DNA of 55,123 bases from Alphaproteobacteria bacterium (lineage in GTDB: Bacteria; Pseudomonadota; Alphaproteobacteria; Sphingomonadales; Sphingomonadaceae): positions 1 to 55,123 of the forward strand of contig JAUIIG010000017.1 of assembly GCA_030431875.1 (NCBI GenBank). The letters are read 5' to 3'. Position numbers and translations under genes: made by a program. The notes under the pieces were generated by a model. The model saw nothing but the letters and a program-made list of their open reading frames with translations, had not been told where the DNA came from and did not search any database. Of the stretch, positions 16,603-24,761 are shown one piece after another (position 1 is the stretch's first letter; each line of letters begins with the position of its first letter).

Positions 16603-17900
16603 TCGCTTGCCGCGCCTTTCGCGAGTGCGATTGCGCGCATGCCGAGCATTTCAAGTCGTGCATTGTCGAGCTCATCTTCCGGGTTGTTCCAACTCAGCGT
16701 GACGATCTGCCAGCCATCGGCTTCGTCGTACAGCAGCCAGGTGAGGTTGAGCACGCCGGGTTCGGAGCCACCTTTGTAGCCGGCATAGTCCCACTCAGCG
16801 CGCATGGTGTCTGACATCGAGGGATTGACGGCAAGCACGCCAAGCGCGGTGTCGTCTTCCAGCGCCGCGAGCCGTTGAAGCAGCCGTGCAAGGTCGGCAG
16901 GAGAGGCGAACCATTCGATTTCGATCAGGTTGGGTCCACCGGTGAAAGCCGCCATCACCTGGGCCATGTCGGGTTCCACGTCACCGAGGAATTCCAGCGC
17001 GTCGCGGCGCCAGTCCAGATCGGACGACAGGTATTGGGCGGGGTCGATGTTGGTGGTGGACTTTAGAAGGAACATCTCGCGCGTGGTCAGGAAGGGCAGG
17101 GTGGCTGAAGGGTCTGAATGGCCTGCTGCGACAAGCTCAGCCTCCACGGCTTCCCGCCCGAGCTCGGCGATCAGTTGGTCAGTCGCGGTATTGTCGCTGT
17201 TGGAAATCATCAGCGTGGCAAGCGTGTGCAGCGTCAGCGGGGAACCGAGCGGCCATTCCTGCAACTGTCCGCTGGGATAGCTCCGCTCGCTGAGGTGAAC
17301 CACGTCATCCCAGTCCCGCTCGCCCGCTGCAATGGAGTGGGCGAGGGCGGACAGGACGTAGATCTTGAAGGTCGAGCCAATGGCAAACTGTCGATCGGCA
17401 TTGCTAGCGGCACGCGGCTCGATACCATCGGCAAGCGAGGTGATGAGCACGCCGGTTTCGCCGGGCAGGGCAGCAAGGTCGGCAAGCAGTTGCTCCACGC
17501 TGTCGCCGATGGGCTGGACATCGGTCAACAGGAAGCCGGTGACCTCGAAGGGTTCGCCGCTTTCCAAGGTAAACTGGCCGCTGGCGAGACCGCGCTCGAA
17601 CCGGATCGCGATGTTTGCCCCATTGGGCGTAGCCGCTTCGACACTCTCGACGCCGATCAACGCACCGAACTGGCTTTCGATCTGCCCCTTGATGGCGGTG
17701 AATTGCGCCGCCGGAACGGCCTCGACAAACTGGTCCGTGAAGACCTCGTCATAGACCGCCTCACCGCCCATTGCCGAAACGATATCCTCGGCGCGCTGCT
17801 CGAGCCGTTCAACATCTTCGGCACTCTGCGCATGGACCGGGCTGACCTGCAGCGCCAGAGACAGGGCGGGTGCCAGCCAAAGCGTAAGGAACCGTTTCAT
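16599..17900 (-). CDS. Periplasmic serine hydrolase with class A beta-lactamase fold
   Basis: A 433-residue exported protein with a Sec signal peptide ending in VHAQ (about residue 25). An N-terminal domain of about 110 residues precedes a penicillin-binding/beta-lactamase domain: STFK (S176, K179), SDN (S235-N237) and KGG (K376-G378) in place of KTG. I cannot find the ExxLN segment that carries Glu166 of true class A beta-lactamases, so antibiotic hydrolysis is doubtful and another serine hydrolase or transpeptidase-like role is possible. The TAG stop interlocks with the stop of the chemoreceptor gene. It is upstream-adjacent to nothing functionally obvious; parE follows at 17968 on the same strand, so both read leftwards. 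Confidence 0.85.
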   Translation of the reverse strand: MKRFLTLWLAPALSLALQVSPVHAQSAEDVERLEQRAEDIVSAMGGEAVYDEVFTDQFVEAVPAAQFTAIKGQIESQFGALIGVESVEAATPNGANIAIRFERGLASGQFTLESGEPFEVTGFLLTDVQPIGDSVEQLLADLAALPGETGVLITSLADGIEPRAASNADRQFAIGSTFKIYVLSALAHSIAAGERDWDDVVHLSERSYPSGQLQEWPLGSPLTLHTLATLMISNSDNTATDQLIAELGREAVEAELVAAGHSDPSATLPFLTTREMFLLKSTTNIDPAQYLSSDLDWRRDALEFLGDVEPDMAQVMAAFTGGPNLIEIEWFASPADLARLLQRLAALEDDTALGVLAVNPSMSDTMRAEWDYAGYKGGSEPGVLNLTWLLYDEADGWQIVTLSWNNPEDELDNARLEMLGMRAIALAKGAASD

Positions 17901-17967
17901 TGCGCTATCTCCATGTCGCAGAGGGCTTTTCCAGCCTTGTGTATTGCGACATTAAGACAGCGGCAGG

Positions 17968-19956
17968 TCAGGCGTCAATCAGGTCCCGATCCAGCTCACC
18001 GGCACGGTTCTGGATGAAGTTGAAGCGATGCTCCGGGTTGCGGCCCATCAGCTGATCGACCAGCTCCTTCACCGCGTAACGCTGCTCGTGCTGCTCGGGC
18101 AGGGTGATGCGGATGAGGCTGCGGCTTTCCGGCGCCATCGTGGTTTCGCGCAGCTGCTGCGGGTTCATTTCGCCAAGGCCCTTGAAGCGGCTGACCTCGA
18201 CCTTCTTGCCCTTGAACACCGTCTCCTCCAGCTCCGCGCGATGCTCGTCGTCACGGGCGTAGCGGCTCTCCTTGCCGGCCGTCAGGCGGTAGAGCGGCGG
18301 CTGGGCGAGGTAGAGGTGTCCCTTGCGCACAAGCTCCGGCATTTCCTGGAAGAAGAAGGTCATCAGCAGCGTGGCGATGTGTGCACCGTCCACGTCGGCA
18401 TCGGTCATGATGACAACGCGGTCGTAACGCAGCTGTTCGGGATCGCATTCCTTGCGGGTGCCGCAGCCGAGTGCCAGCGTCAGGTCGGCGATTTCGGTGT
18501 TGGCGCGGATCTTGTCCGCCGTTGCACTGGCGACGTTGAGGATCTTGCCGCGGATCGGCAGGATCGCCTGCGTCTTGCGGTTGCGCGCCTGCTTGGCGGA
18601 ACCGCCGGCGCTGTCGCCTTCGACGATGAACAGCTCGGTCTCGCCTTCGCCATCACCCGAACAATCGGTCAGCTTGCCCGGCAGGCGCAGCTTCTTGGCG
18701 TTGGTGGCCGTCTTGCGCTTGATCTCGCGTTCCTGCTTGCGCTTGAGGCGTTCCTCCATGCGCTCCATCACCGCACCCAGCAGCGCGCGGCCGCGCTCCA
18801 TGTTGTCGGACAGGAAGTGATCGAAGTGATCGCGCACCGCGTTCTCGACCAGGCGCGCGGCCTCAGGGGAGGTCAGGCGGTCCTTGGTCTGCGACTGGAA
18901 CTGCGGATCGCGGATGAAGACGCTGAGCATGACCTCGGAGCCCGTCATCACGTCGTCGGCAGTAATGTCCTTGGCCTTCTTGGTCGAGGTAAGCTCGCCA
19001 AAGGCGCGCAGGCCCTTTGTAAGAGCGGCGCGGATACCCTGTTCGTGCGTACCGCCGTCGGGTGTCGGCACGGTGTTACAGTACCAGCTGGTCGATCCGT
19101 CGGACCACAGCGGCCAGGCAACGGCCCATTCGACGCGGCCCTGCTGAACACCGTCGACTTCGGGAAAATCCTGCGAACCGGAGAAGAAATCCGCAGTCAC
19201 GCATTCGCGGGCGCCGACTTCCTCACGCAAGTGATCAGCCAGGCCGCCGGGGAACTGGAAGGTCGCTTCTTGCGGGACTTCTTCCGATGCCAGTGAGGGG
19301 GCGCATTTCCAGCGGATTTCGACGCCAGCGAAGAGGTAGGCCTTCGACCGCGCCAACTTGAACAGGCGCTTGGGATTGAAGTTGCGCTCCCCGAAAATCT
19401 CCGTGTCGGGCACGAAGGTGACGCTGGTACCGCGCCGGTTGGGCGTGTCGCCAACTTTAGTAAGGCCACCCTGCGGCACACCGCGCGAGAATTCCTGCGC
19501 GAAGACCTGCTTGTTGCGCGCCACTTCTACCCGCGTGAAACTGGACAGCGCGTTCACCACGCTAACGCCCACGCCGTGCAGGCCGCCGCTGGTGGCATAG
19601 GCCTTGCCCGAGAACTTGCCGCCGGAATGCAGCGTGGTCATGATCACTTCGAGCGTGGACTTGCCCGGAAACTTGGGATGTTCGTCCACCGGCATGCCGC
19701 GACCGTTGTCGGTGATGGTCAGCCGGTTGCCTTCTTCCAGCACCATCTCGATGCGGTTCGCGTGGCCAGCCACGGCCTCGTCCATCGAGTTGTCGAGCAC
19801 TTCCGCCGCAAGGTGGTGCAACGCGCGGTCATCGGTGCCGCCAATGTACATGCCGGGGCGCCGCCGGACGGGCTCCAGTCCTTCCAGCACCTCGATCGAG
19901 GAGGAATCGTAGTCGCCGCCGCCTTGCGGGAGGTCTTCGAACAGGTCGTTGCTCAT
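17968..19956 (-). CDS. parE: DNA topoisomerase IV subunit B
   Basis: A 662-residue type IIA topoisomerase ATPase subunit that, with ParC, decatenates replicated chromosomes. The GHKL ATPase domain has LDNSMDEAVAGHA and DNGRGMPVDEHP. The TOPRIM domain has VEGDSAGGSAKQARNRKTQA and DADVDGAHI. ParE rather than GyrB is chosen for the shorter length, the lack of a GyrB-type insert and the ending MGRNPEHRFNFIQNRAGELD. The ATG at 19956 (MSNDLFEDLPQ) is preferred over a longer reading to 19992. parC is not in the window. The gap of 62 bases to the LpoA-like gene contains no clear terminator. Confidence 0.95.
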   Translation of the reverse strand: MSNDLFEDLPQGGGDYDSSSIEVLEGLEPVRRRPGMYIGGTDDRALHHLAAEVLDNSMDEAVAGHANRIEMVLEEGNRLTITDNGRGMPVDEHPKFPGKSTLEVIMTTLHSGGKFSGKAYATSGGLHGVGVSVVNALSSFTRVEVARNKQVFAQEFSRGVPQGGLTKVGDTPNRRGTSVTFVPDTEIFGERNFNPKRLFKLARSKAYLFAGVEIRWKCAPSLASEEVPQEATFQFPGGLADHLREEVGARECVTADFFSGSQDFPEVDGVQQGRVEWAVAWPLWSDGSTSWYCNTVPTPDGGTHEQGIRAALTKGLRAFGELTSTKKAKDITADDVMTGSEVMLSVFIRDPQFQSQTKDRLTSPEAARLVENAVRDHFDHFLSDNMERGRALLGAVMERMEERLKRKQEREIKRKTATNAKKLRLPGKLTDCSGDGEGETELFIVEGDSAGGSAKQARNRKTQAILPIRGKILNVASATADKIRANTEIADLTLALGCGTRKECDPEQLRYDRVVIMTDADVDGAHIATLLMTFFFQEMPELVRKGHLYLAQPPLYRLTAGKESRYARDDEHRAELEETVFKGKKVEVSRFKGLGEMNPQQLRETTMAPESRSLIRITLPEQHEQRYAVKELVDQLMGRNPEHRFNFIQNRAGELDRDLIDA

Positions 19957-20018
19957 CCCGCAGCTATAGGCTGCAGGAATCCCCCGCTTCAAGCGGGCGT
20001 GGCAGACTTATCCGGTGA

Positions 20019-21182
20019 TCAGAAGCTGGTGGGAGCCGGGCTGACCACGGTGAAGACGCCGTTGCCGATCTGGCGCACCTCCATGGTGCGTTCGCCAACT
20101 CCGTTGCTCTGGAAGCGGATGACCCCGTCGAGACCAAGGAAACCGCCTTCGTTGAGTAGCAGGCCGGCAGGCAGGTCCGTGCCCGGACGCCAATCGCGCG
20201 TCAGTCGCAGGGTCAGCAGCACGGCGTCGTAGCCGAGCGTGGCGATGCGGAACGGCTGCTCGCCGAAGCGCGATTCGTAGCTGGTGGCGAACTGGCGGTA
20301 ACGATCGTCGGGCACGGCGGCGAACCAGCCATTGCGCAAGGTCGGCACGGTCAGCAGCGAATCCTGGCGGCTCCACAATTCGGTGCCGATAATCGAGGGC
20401 AGGGCGTCTCCGGCATCCTTCAGGCGCGGCGCGGCCAGGGCAGCCTGGCGCGCACTGTCGGCAATCAGCACGGTGTCATAACCGCCCTGCGCGGCAAGGC
20501 GCTCTGCCGCGCTGATGATCGAGGTGTTGCCGCGGTCATAGCGTTGCACGTCCACTACGCTGCCGCCTCGCGCCAGTACGGCGTTTTCGGCTGCGGCCGT
20601 GGTGCGATTGCCATAGTCTCCACGCGGAGCGAGGATGGCGAAACGGCGCGCACCCTGATCGATGGCGAAATTCACCGTGCGCACCACGGACTGTTCGGGA
20701 ACGTGACCCATCACGAACACGTCATTGCGGGCAATCGTCGTATCGTTGGAGAAGGTGATCAGCGGCACGTCCGCCGCGCGGGCCTGCGCCAGCACGGCAC
20801 CCACGTTGTCGCGCTGCAGGGGGCCAAGGATCAGGCGGTTGCCATCGGCAATCGCCCGGCTGGCCGCGGCACCGGCACCGCCGCCCGTGTCATAAGTGGT
20901 GATCCGCAGGTTTTCCGCGCCCGTATCGAGCAGGGCCATAGTGGTGGCATTGGCAATCGACTGGCCAACGTCAGCATTGGTGCCGCTCATGGGCACCAGC
21001 AGGGCAACGCGGTGACGGCCTTCGTCATCCGGCAGCACGGCATCGCTGGGACCGGTCGGCTGGGTGATGACAGGCCCGCTGCCATCGGGGCGCGAGCCGC
21101 CGCCGTCCGGGATTACGGTACAGCCGGCCATCAGGAGGGTGACTGCACCCGCGACCAGAATCCGCTTCAAATTGCCGAACAT
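20019..21182 (-). CDS. LpoA-like penicillin-binding protein activator lipoprotein
   Basis: A 387-residue lipoprotein with a periplasmic-binding-protein type I fold. The lipobox is LMAGC (Cys21), followed by a Pro/Gly-rich linker and then HRVALLVPMSGTNADVGQSI, the start of the Peripla_BP_6-like domain also found in the C-terminal half of E. coli LpoA. LpoA activates the bifunctional synthase PBP1a from the outer membrane. The start chosen is the ATG at 21182; the frame could extend 5 codons. It is divergent from rsmI with yraN beyond, exactly the gene order of the E. coli lpoA region, which supports the assignment. The N-terminal TPR-like half of LpoA is absent. Confidence 0.87.
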   Translation of the reverse strand: MFGNLKRILVAGAVTLLMAGCTVIPDGGGSRPDGSGPVITQPTGPSDAVLPDDEGRHRVALLVPMSGTNADVGQSIANATTMALLDTGAENLRITTYDTGGGAGAAASRAIADGNRLILGPLQRDNVGAVLAQARAADVPLITFSNDTTIARNDVFVMGHVPEQSVVRTVNFAIDQGARRFAILAPRGDYGNRTTAAAENAVLARGGSVVDVQRYDRGNTSIISAAERLAAQGGYDTVLIADSARQAALAAPRLKDAGDALPSIIGTELWSRQDSLLTVPTLRNGWFAAVPDDRYRQFATSYESRFGEQPFRIATLGYDAVLLTLRLTRDWRPGTDLPAGLLLNEGGFLGLDGVIRFQSNGVGERTMEVRQIGNGVFTVVSPAPTSF

Positions 21183-21202
21183 GCTTGCTGTCTCCACTGC
21201 AC

Positions 21203-22063
21203 ATGGTCCATGCCACGCCTGTGAGCGAGCAAAGCGGACCCTTATCTCCCGGCCTCTATATAGTCGCGACCCCGATTGGCAATCTCGGCGATATCACCAT
21301 GCGGGCAGCCGACACGCTGGCGCGGTGTGATGCAATTGCCTGTGAAGACACGCGAGTTACCCAAAAACTGATTCGCCACCTCGGCATAACGAAGCCACTC
21401 TGGCGCTACGATGACCACGCCTCGGCGAACGATCGAGAGCATATGGTGGCGGCCATGCGCGTCAAGGCCATAGCCTTGGTGAGCGATGCCGGGATGCCGC
21501 TGGTGTCCGATCCGGGATACCGGCTGGTGAAGGATGCCCGCGCGGCTGACATTCCGGTGACGGTGCTCCCCGGTGCAAATGCTCCGCTGGCGGCATTGGC
21601 GCTGTCAGGCTTGCCCAATGACCGCTTCCTGTTTGCAGGTTTCCTGCCACCCAAGGACAAGGCCCGGCGCGACGTCCTGGAAGAACTGGCAGGCCTGCGC
21701 TCGACGCTGATCTTCTTTGAAACCGCCCCTCGCCTGAGCAAGAGCCTCGCCGCCATTGCCGAGGTGTTGCCGGGGCGCGAAGTGGCCGTGGCGCGCGAGA
21801 TCAGCAAGCTCTACGAGGAATGCCGCAGCGGCAGCGCCGAAGATGTTCTCGCCCACTACAAAGCGCATCCGCCCCGGGGCGAGATCGTCCTGCTGATCGG
21901 ACCGCCTCCCGACGAAGAGGCCAGCGAAGCCGATGCCGAGACCATGCTGGTGGACCTGCTCAAGACTGAGAAGGCCTCCAAGGCCGTGGCGCAGGTCGCC
22001 AAGGCGACGGGGATGGATCGCAAGGCGCTCTATGCCCGCGCGATGGAACTGAAAGGCCAATGA
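21203..22063 (+). CDS. rsmI: 16S rRNA (cytidine1402-2'-O)-methyltransferase
   Basis: A 286-residue SAM-dependent methyltransferase that 2'-O-methylates C1402 in the ribosomal decoding centre. The tetrapyrrole-methylase fold is marked by LYIVATPIGNLGDIT near residue 20, CEDTRVTQKLIRHLGI, and SDAGMPLVSDPGYRLV. The C-terminal ends with an HTH-like KATGMDRKALYARAMEL. The ATG at 21203 is preferred; an upstream TTG (21185) is possible but nearly touches the divergent LpoA-like start. Its TGA overlaps the yraN ATG. The two divergent starts are only 20 bases apart, so promoters must sit inside coding DNA. Confidence 0.95.
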   Translation: MVHATPVSEQSGPLSPGLYIVATPIGNLGDITMRAADTLARCDAIACEDTRVTQKLIRHLGITKPLWRYDDHASANDREHMVAAMRVKAIALVSDAGMPLVSDPGYRLVKDARAADIPVTVLPGANAPLAALALSGLPNDRFLFAGFLPPKDKARRDVLEELAGLRSTLIFFETAPRLSKSLAAIAEVLPGREVAVAREISKLYEECRSGSAEDVLAHYKAHPPRGEIVLLIGPPPDEEASEADAETMLVDLLKTEKASKAVAQVAKATGMDRKALYARAMELKGQ

Positions 22064-22410
22064 AGCGCCAGCAGGCAGAGGCTAAGGGCCGCGAGGCCGA
22101 GGACGCGGCTGCCAACTGGCTGATCGCGCAAGGCTGGGAAATCGCCGCGCGACGCCGCAAGACCAAGGTCGGCGAAATCGATCTTGTCGCTCGCCGCGAA
22201 GGTCTGGTGGCCTTTGTCGAGGTGAAGTGGCGCCGGAAGGCAGCAGACCTCGATCTCGCCATCGACGAATATCGCCTGTCACGCGTCGCCGCGGCGGCGG
22301 AATCGGTGGCGCACGAGTATGCGATGCAAGGTGAAGACTTACGGATCGACGTGATCCTGCTTGCGCCGGACGTCGAGCCTCGCCACATCGAAAATGCCTG
22401 GATGCCTTGA
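22060..22410 (+). CDS. yraN: YraN/UPF0102 family endonuclease-like protein
   Basis: A 116-residue UPF0102 protein of the Holliday-junction-resolvase/restriction-endonuclease-like fold. The nuclease-type core is GEIDLVARREG...VAFVEVKWRR, with the D and ExK residues (E, D44-like and EVK) preserved; biochemical function is not established. The N-terminus KGREAEDAAANWLIAQGW is typical. Translation is coupled to rsmI through ATGA. The rsmI-yraN pair beside an LpoA-like gene is widely conserved in proteobacteria. Confidence 0.92.
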   Translation: MKRQQAEAKGREAEDAAANWLIAQGWEIAARRRKTKVGEIDLVARREGLVAFVEVKWRRKAADLDLAIDEYRLSRVAAAAESVAHEYAMQGEDLRIDVILLAPDVEPRHIENAWMP

Positions 22411-22873
22411 GGAGTGGGCTATCAAACGGACGGTAATCTTGCTGACGGCGATAGCATCGCTGGCCGGGTGTGAACCGGATGCCAGTCTGACTACTGCCGG
22501 ACCTTTTGGCGGCGTGACATATGTCGGTCCCATTCCTGAGGTGACATTCATGATTGACGCTGGCTCGCCAGATCAACTGGCTGGCATGGTTGACGATCTT
22601 GCAGGCAGCAGTGGGTACACTTTGTTTGATACGATGGAGAATCTCGAAGGTCACACAAACTACCTTCTCGGCAACGACGATTTTCAAGTGTTGCTGATGC
22701 CCGAACCATTCTGCGCAAGTCCGCGAGCGGACGTATTTTATGCGCAGTTGTCGGTAACTGCCGCTCCTCCAAACAAGGTACATGGTGGACTGGAGAGAGA
22801 GGGTGCGCGACTGCGGCGCTTTCTAGAGAAGAGCGTCATAGAAGATGATGAAAGGCTTCGCTGCGAGGAATGA
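22394..22873 (+). CDS. Orphan lipoprotein of unknown function, unusual start
   Basis: I do not recognise this protein. It has a short hydrophobic signal segment (VILLTAIASLAGC) ending in a lipobox, so it is probably an exported lipoprotein of about 130 mature residues with E at +2. The mature part has no motif I can name and carries two further Cys. The in-frame ATG at 22394 overlaps yraN and would put acidic residues (EEW) in front of the signal. The natural signal-peptide start IKRTVILL begins at an ATC codon (22421), 6 bases after a perfect GAGGAG (22409-22414). Base composition is clearly lower in GC than its neighbours. It overlaps the gshB start (ATGA). Confidence 0.6.
   Translation: MPGCLEEWAIKRTVILLTAIASLAGCEPDASLTTAGPFGGVTYVGPIPEVTFMIDAGSPDQLAGMVDDLAGSSGYTLFDTMENLEGHTNYLLGNDDFQVLLMPEPFCASPRADVFYAQLSVTAAPPNKVHGGLEREGARLRRFLEKSVIEDDERLRCEE
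22409..22414 (+). promoter_or_regulatory. Ribosome binding site pointing to an ATC start codon
   Basis: GAGGAG overlaps the yraN stop and lies 6 bases before ATC AAA CGG, where a signal peptide would naturally begin. No ATG, GTG or TTG exists at this spacing. Confidence 0.5.
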
Positions 22874-23829
22874 AAACTAATCTTAGAGTAGCCGTCCAGA
22901 TGGACCCGATGGAGACCATCAAGATCGCTGGGGATTCCAGCTTTGCCCTGATGCTGGAGGCTCAAGCGCGCGGACATTCCGTGTGGCACTATGACGTCAC
23001 GACACTGGCTTACCTCGATGGCAAGATCACCGCCTGGGCAAAGCCCGTCACTGTCCAGCGCGTCGAGGGCAACCACTTCACCGCCGGCGAATTGCGGCGC
23101 ATCGACCTCGCCGAAGACATCGATGTGGTGCTGATGCGGCAGGATCCGCCGTTCCACCTCGGCTATATCAGTTCTGCGCTGCTGCTCGACCGCTTGAAGG
23201 GTACCACGCTGGTCTCCAACGACCCGCGGGAAGTGATCAATGCGCCGGAAAAGATGTTCGTGCTCGACTACGCACAGTTCATGCCGCCAACGCTGATTGC
23301 GCGCACCTTGCAGGACGTGATCGACTTCCAGAAGGTGCACGGCGCAGTGGTGGTGAAGCCGCTGCACGGCAATGGTGGCAAGGCGATCTTCAAGATCGAC
23401 GCCGATGGCACCAACACCTCCGCCCTGTTCGAGGTGTTCAACCAGACCTGGCCGGAACCGCACATGGTGCAGCCCTTCCTGCCCAGCGTGGCCGAGGGCG
23501 ACAAGCGCATCGTGCTGGTCGACGGCGTGGTGGCCGGGGCGATCAACCGCAAGCCGGGCGAGGGAGAGTTCCGCTCCAACCTTGCCCAAGGCGGTTCAGC
23601 CGAAGCCAGCCAGCTGACCCCGCGCGAACAGGAAATCTGCTCCGCCATGGGGCCGGAACTGGAACGGCGCGGGCTGACTTTCGTGGGAATCGACGTGATC
23701 GGCGGCGAGTGGCTGACCGAAATCAACGTCACTTCGCCCACCGGGATCGTCGCCATCGACAAGTACAACGGCACCAATACGCCGGGCATGATCTGGGACG
23801 CGCTGGAACGTCGTCACGCGGCGATGTAA
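22870..23829 (+). CDS. gshB: Glutathione synthase
   Basis: A 319-residue ATP-grasp ligase that joins gamma-glutamylcysteine and glycine to make glutathione. Family landmarks are VAVQMDPMETIKIAGDSSF at the N-terminus, MRQDPPFHLGYIS, NDPREVINAPEK, VVVKPLHGNGGKAIF (ATP loop) and TEINVTSPTGI near the end. Length is standard. The ATG overlaps the stop of the orphan lipoprotein. It converges on xerC with a 38-base gap holding a stem-loop. The product feeds the GST encoded 8 kb upstream (general link, not a shared operon). Confidence 0.96.
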   Translation: MKTNLRVAVQMDPMETIKIAGDSSFALMLEAQARGHSVWHYDVTTLAYLDGKITAWAKPVTVQRVEGNHFTAGELRRIDLAEDIDVVLMRQDPPFHLGYISSALLLDRLKGTTLVSNDPREVINAPEKMFVLDYAQFMPPTLIARTLQDVIDFQKVHGAVVVKPLHGNGGKAIFKIDADGTNTSALFEVFNQTWPEPHMVQPFLPSVAEGDKRIVLVDGVVAGAINRKPGEGEFRSNLAQGGSAEASQLTPREQEICSAMGPELERRGLTFVGIDVIGGEWLTEINVTSPTGIVAIDKYNGTNTPGMIWDALERRHAAM

Positions 23830-23848
23830 CCAAACGTTAACCATACTT

Positions 23849-23870
23849 TAGGTTTTGTGGAAAACGCCTA
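23849..23870. terminator. Stem-loop between convergent gshB and xerC
   Basis: TAGGTTTT and AAAACGCCTA pair with a 2-base bulge and a GTGG loop. The structure includes the xerC stop codon. It could serve both strands; the plus-strand tail is ATTTC. Weak by sequence alone. Confidence 0.35.
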
Positions 23871-24761
23871 TTTCTCGCGCGGATGGGCGTTCCGATAGGC
23901 GTCAAGCATCTTGGCCGCGTCCACCTTGGTGTAGATCTGCGTCGAACCCAGCGATGCGTGGCCCAGCAGTTCCTGCAAGCTCCGCAAATCGGCTCCTGAG
24001 CCCAGCAGGTGGGTGGCAAAAGAGTGGCGCAGGGCATGCGGCGTTGCCGTGGTCGGCAGGCCCAACGCCTTGCGCGCCCGCGCCATGGCTTTTTGCACCA
24101 TGCCTTGCGACAGCGGACCGCCCTTGGCGCCGCGAAAGAGAGCTTCGCCATTTACGAGGGGGAATGGACAGGTGGCTGCATATGACGCCACGGCCTCACG
24201 CACCACGGGGATCACTGGCACCACGCGCTGCTTGTTGCCCTTGCCGGTTACCACCAGCGTTTCTCCAAGCGGCAACTGGTCCGCCGTCAGCGAGAGAGCC
24301 TCGGCGATACGCAGGCCCGCGCCGTACATCAGCAGCAGGACGGCAGCATCGCGGCGCCCGGTCCAGCCTTCATCCGCCATATCCGCCACCATCTGCACCA
24401 GCCCCGTGACCTCGTCCGGAGTAATGGGGCGGGGCAGGCCCTTCTTGATCCGCGGCCCCCGCAGGCGAGGGCCGGTGCCCGGTTCCGCGTCCACCTGATC
24501 GCGGGCGAAAGCGATGAAGCCCTTGAGCGCCGACAGTTCCCGCGCCGCCGAGACATTGCCGAGGCCTTCCGCTCGGCGCGCTGCGAGATGGCCGCGCAGG
24601 TCTCGCGTGGTGACAGCAGAGACAGATTGCCACTCTTCGAGGCCCAGCGCCTCAACGAGGCGTTCCGCCGTTCGGACATAGGCGCGCACCGTGTGCGGAC
24701 TGCGCCGCCGTCCTATAGCGAGGTGTTCCTCCCATTGGTCGAGAAGGGCGGAGGCGGTCAT
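23868..24761 (-). CDS. xerC: Tyrosine recombinase XerC
   Basis: A 297-residue tyrosine recombinase that resolves chromosome dimers at dif together with XerD. The full catalytic set is visible: R151 (GLRIAE), K174 (GKGNKQ), H242 and R245 (HALRHSFATHLL), H268 (LLGHASL) and Y277 (TQIY). The N-terminal SAM-like core-binding domain covers residues 1-100. XerC is favoured over a phage integrase by length, housekeeping neighbours and the absence of attachment-site repeats. The ATG overlaps the hemW stop (ATGA). Confidence 0.92.
   Translation of the reverse strand: MTASALLDQWEEHLAIGRRRSPHTVRAYVRTAERLVEALGLEEWQSVSAVTTRDLRGHLAARRAEGLGNVSAARELSALKGFIAFARDQVDAEPGTGPRLRGPRIKKGLPRPITPDEVTGLVQMVADMADEGWTGRRDAAVLLLMYGAGLRIAEALSLTADQLPLGETLVVTGKGNKQRVVPVIPVVREAVASYAATCPFPLVNGEALFRGAKGGPLSQGMVQKAMARARKALGLPTTATPHALRHSFATHLLGSGADLRSLQELLGHASLGSTQIYTKVDAAKMLDAYRNAHPREK

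Noticed and set aside
16599-17900. Acquired beta-lactamase resistance gene
   Set aside because: No Glu166-type segment, an additional N-terminal domain, composition like neighbours and no mobile element around it.
23868-24761. Phage or island integrase
   Set aside because: The recombinase has XerC length and neighbours, with no attachment repeats, tRNA or phage genes nearby.
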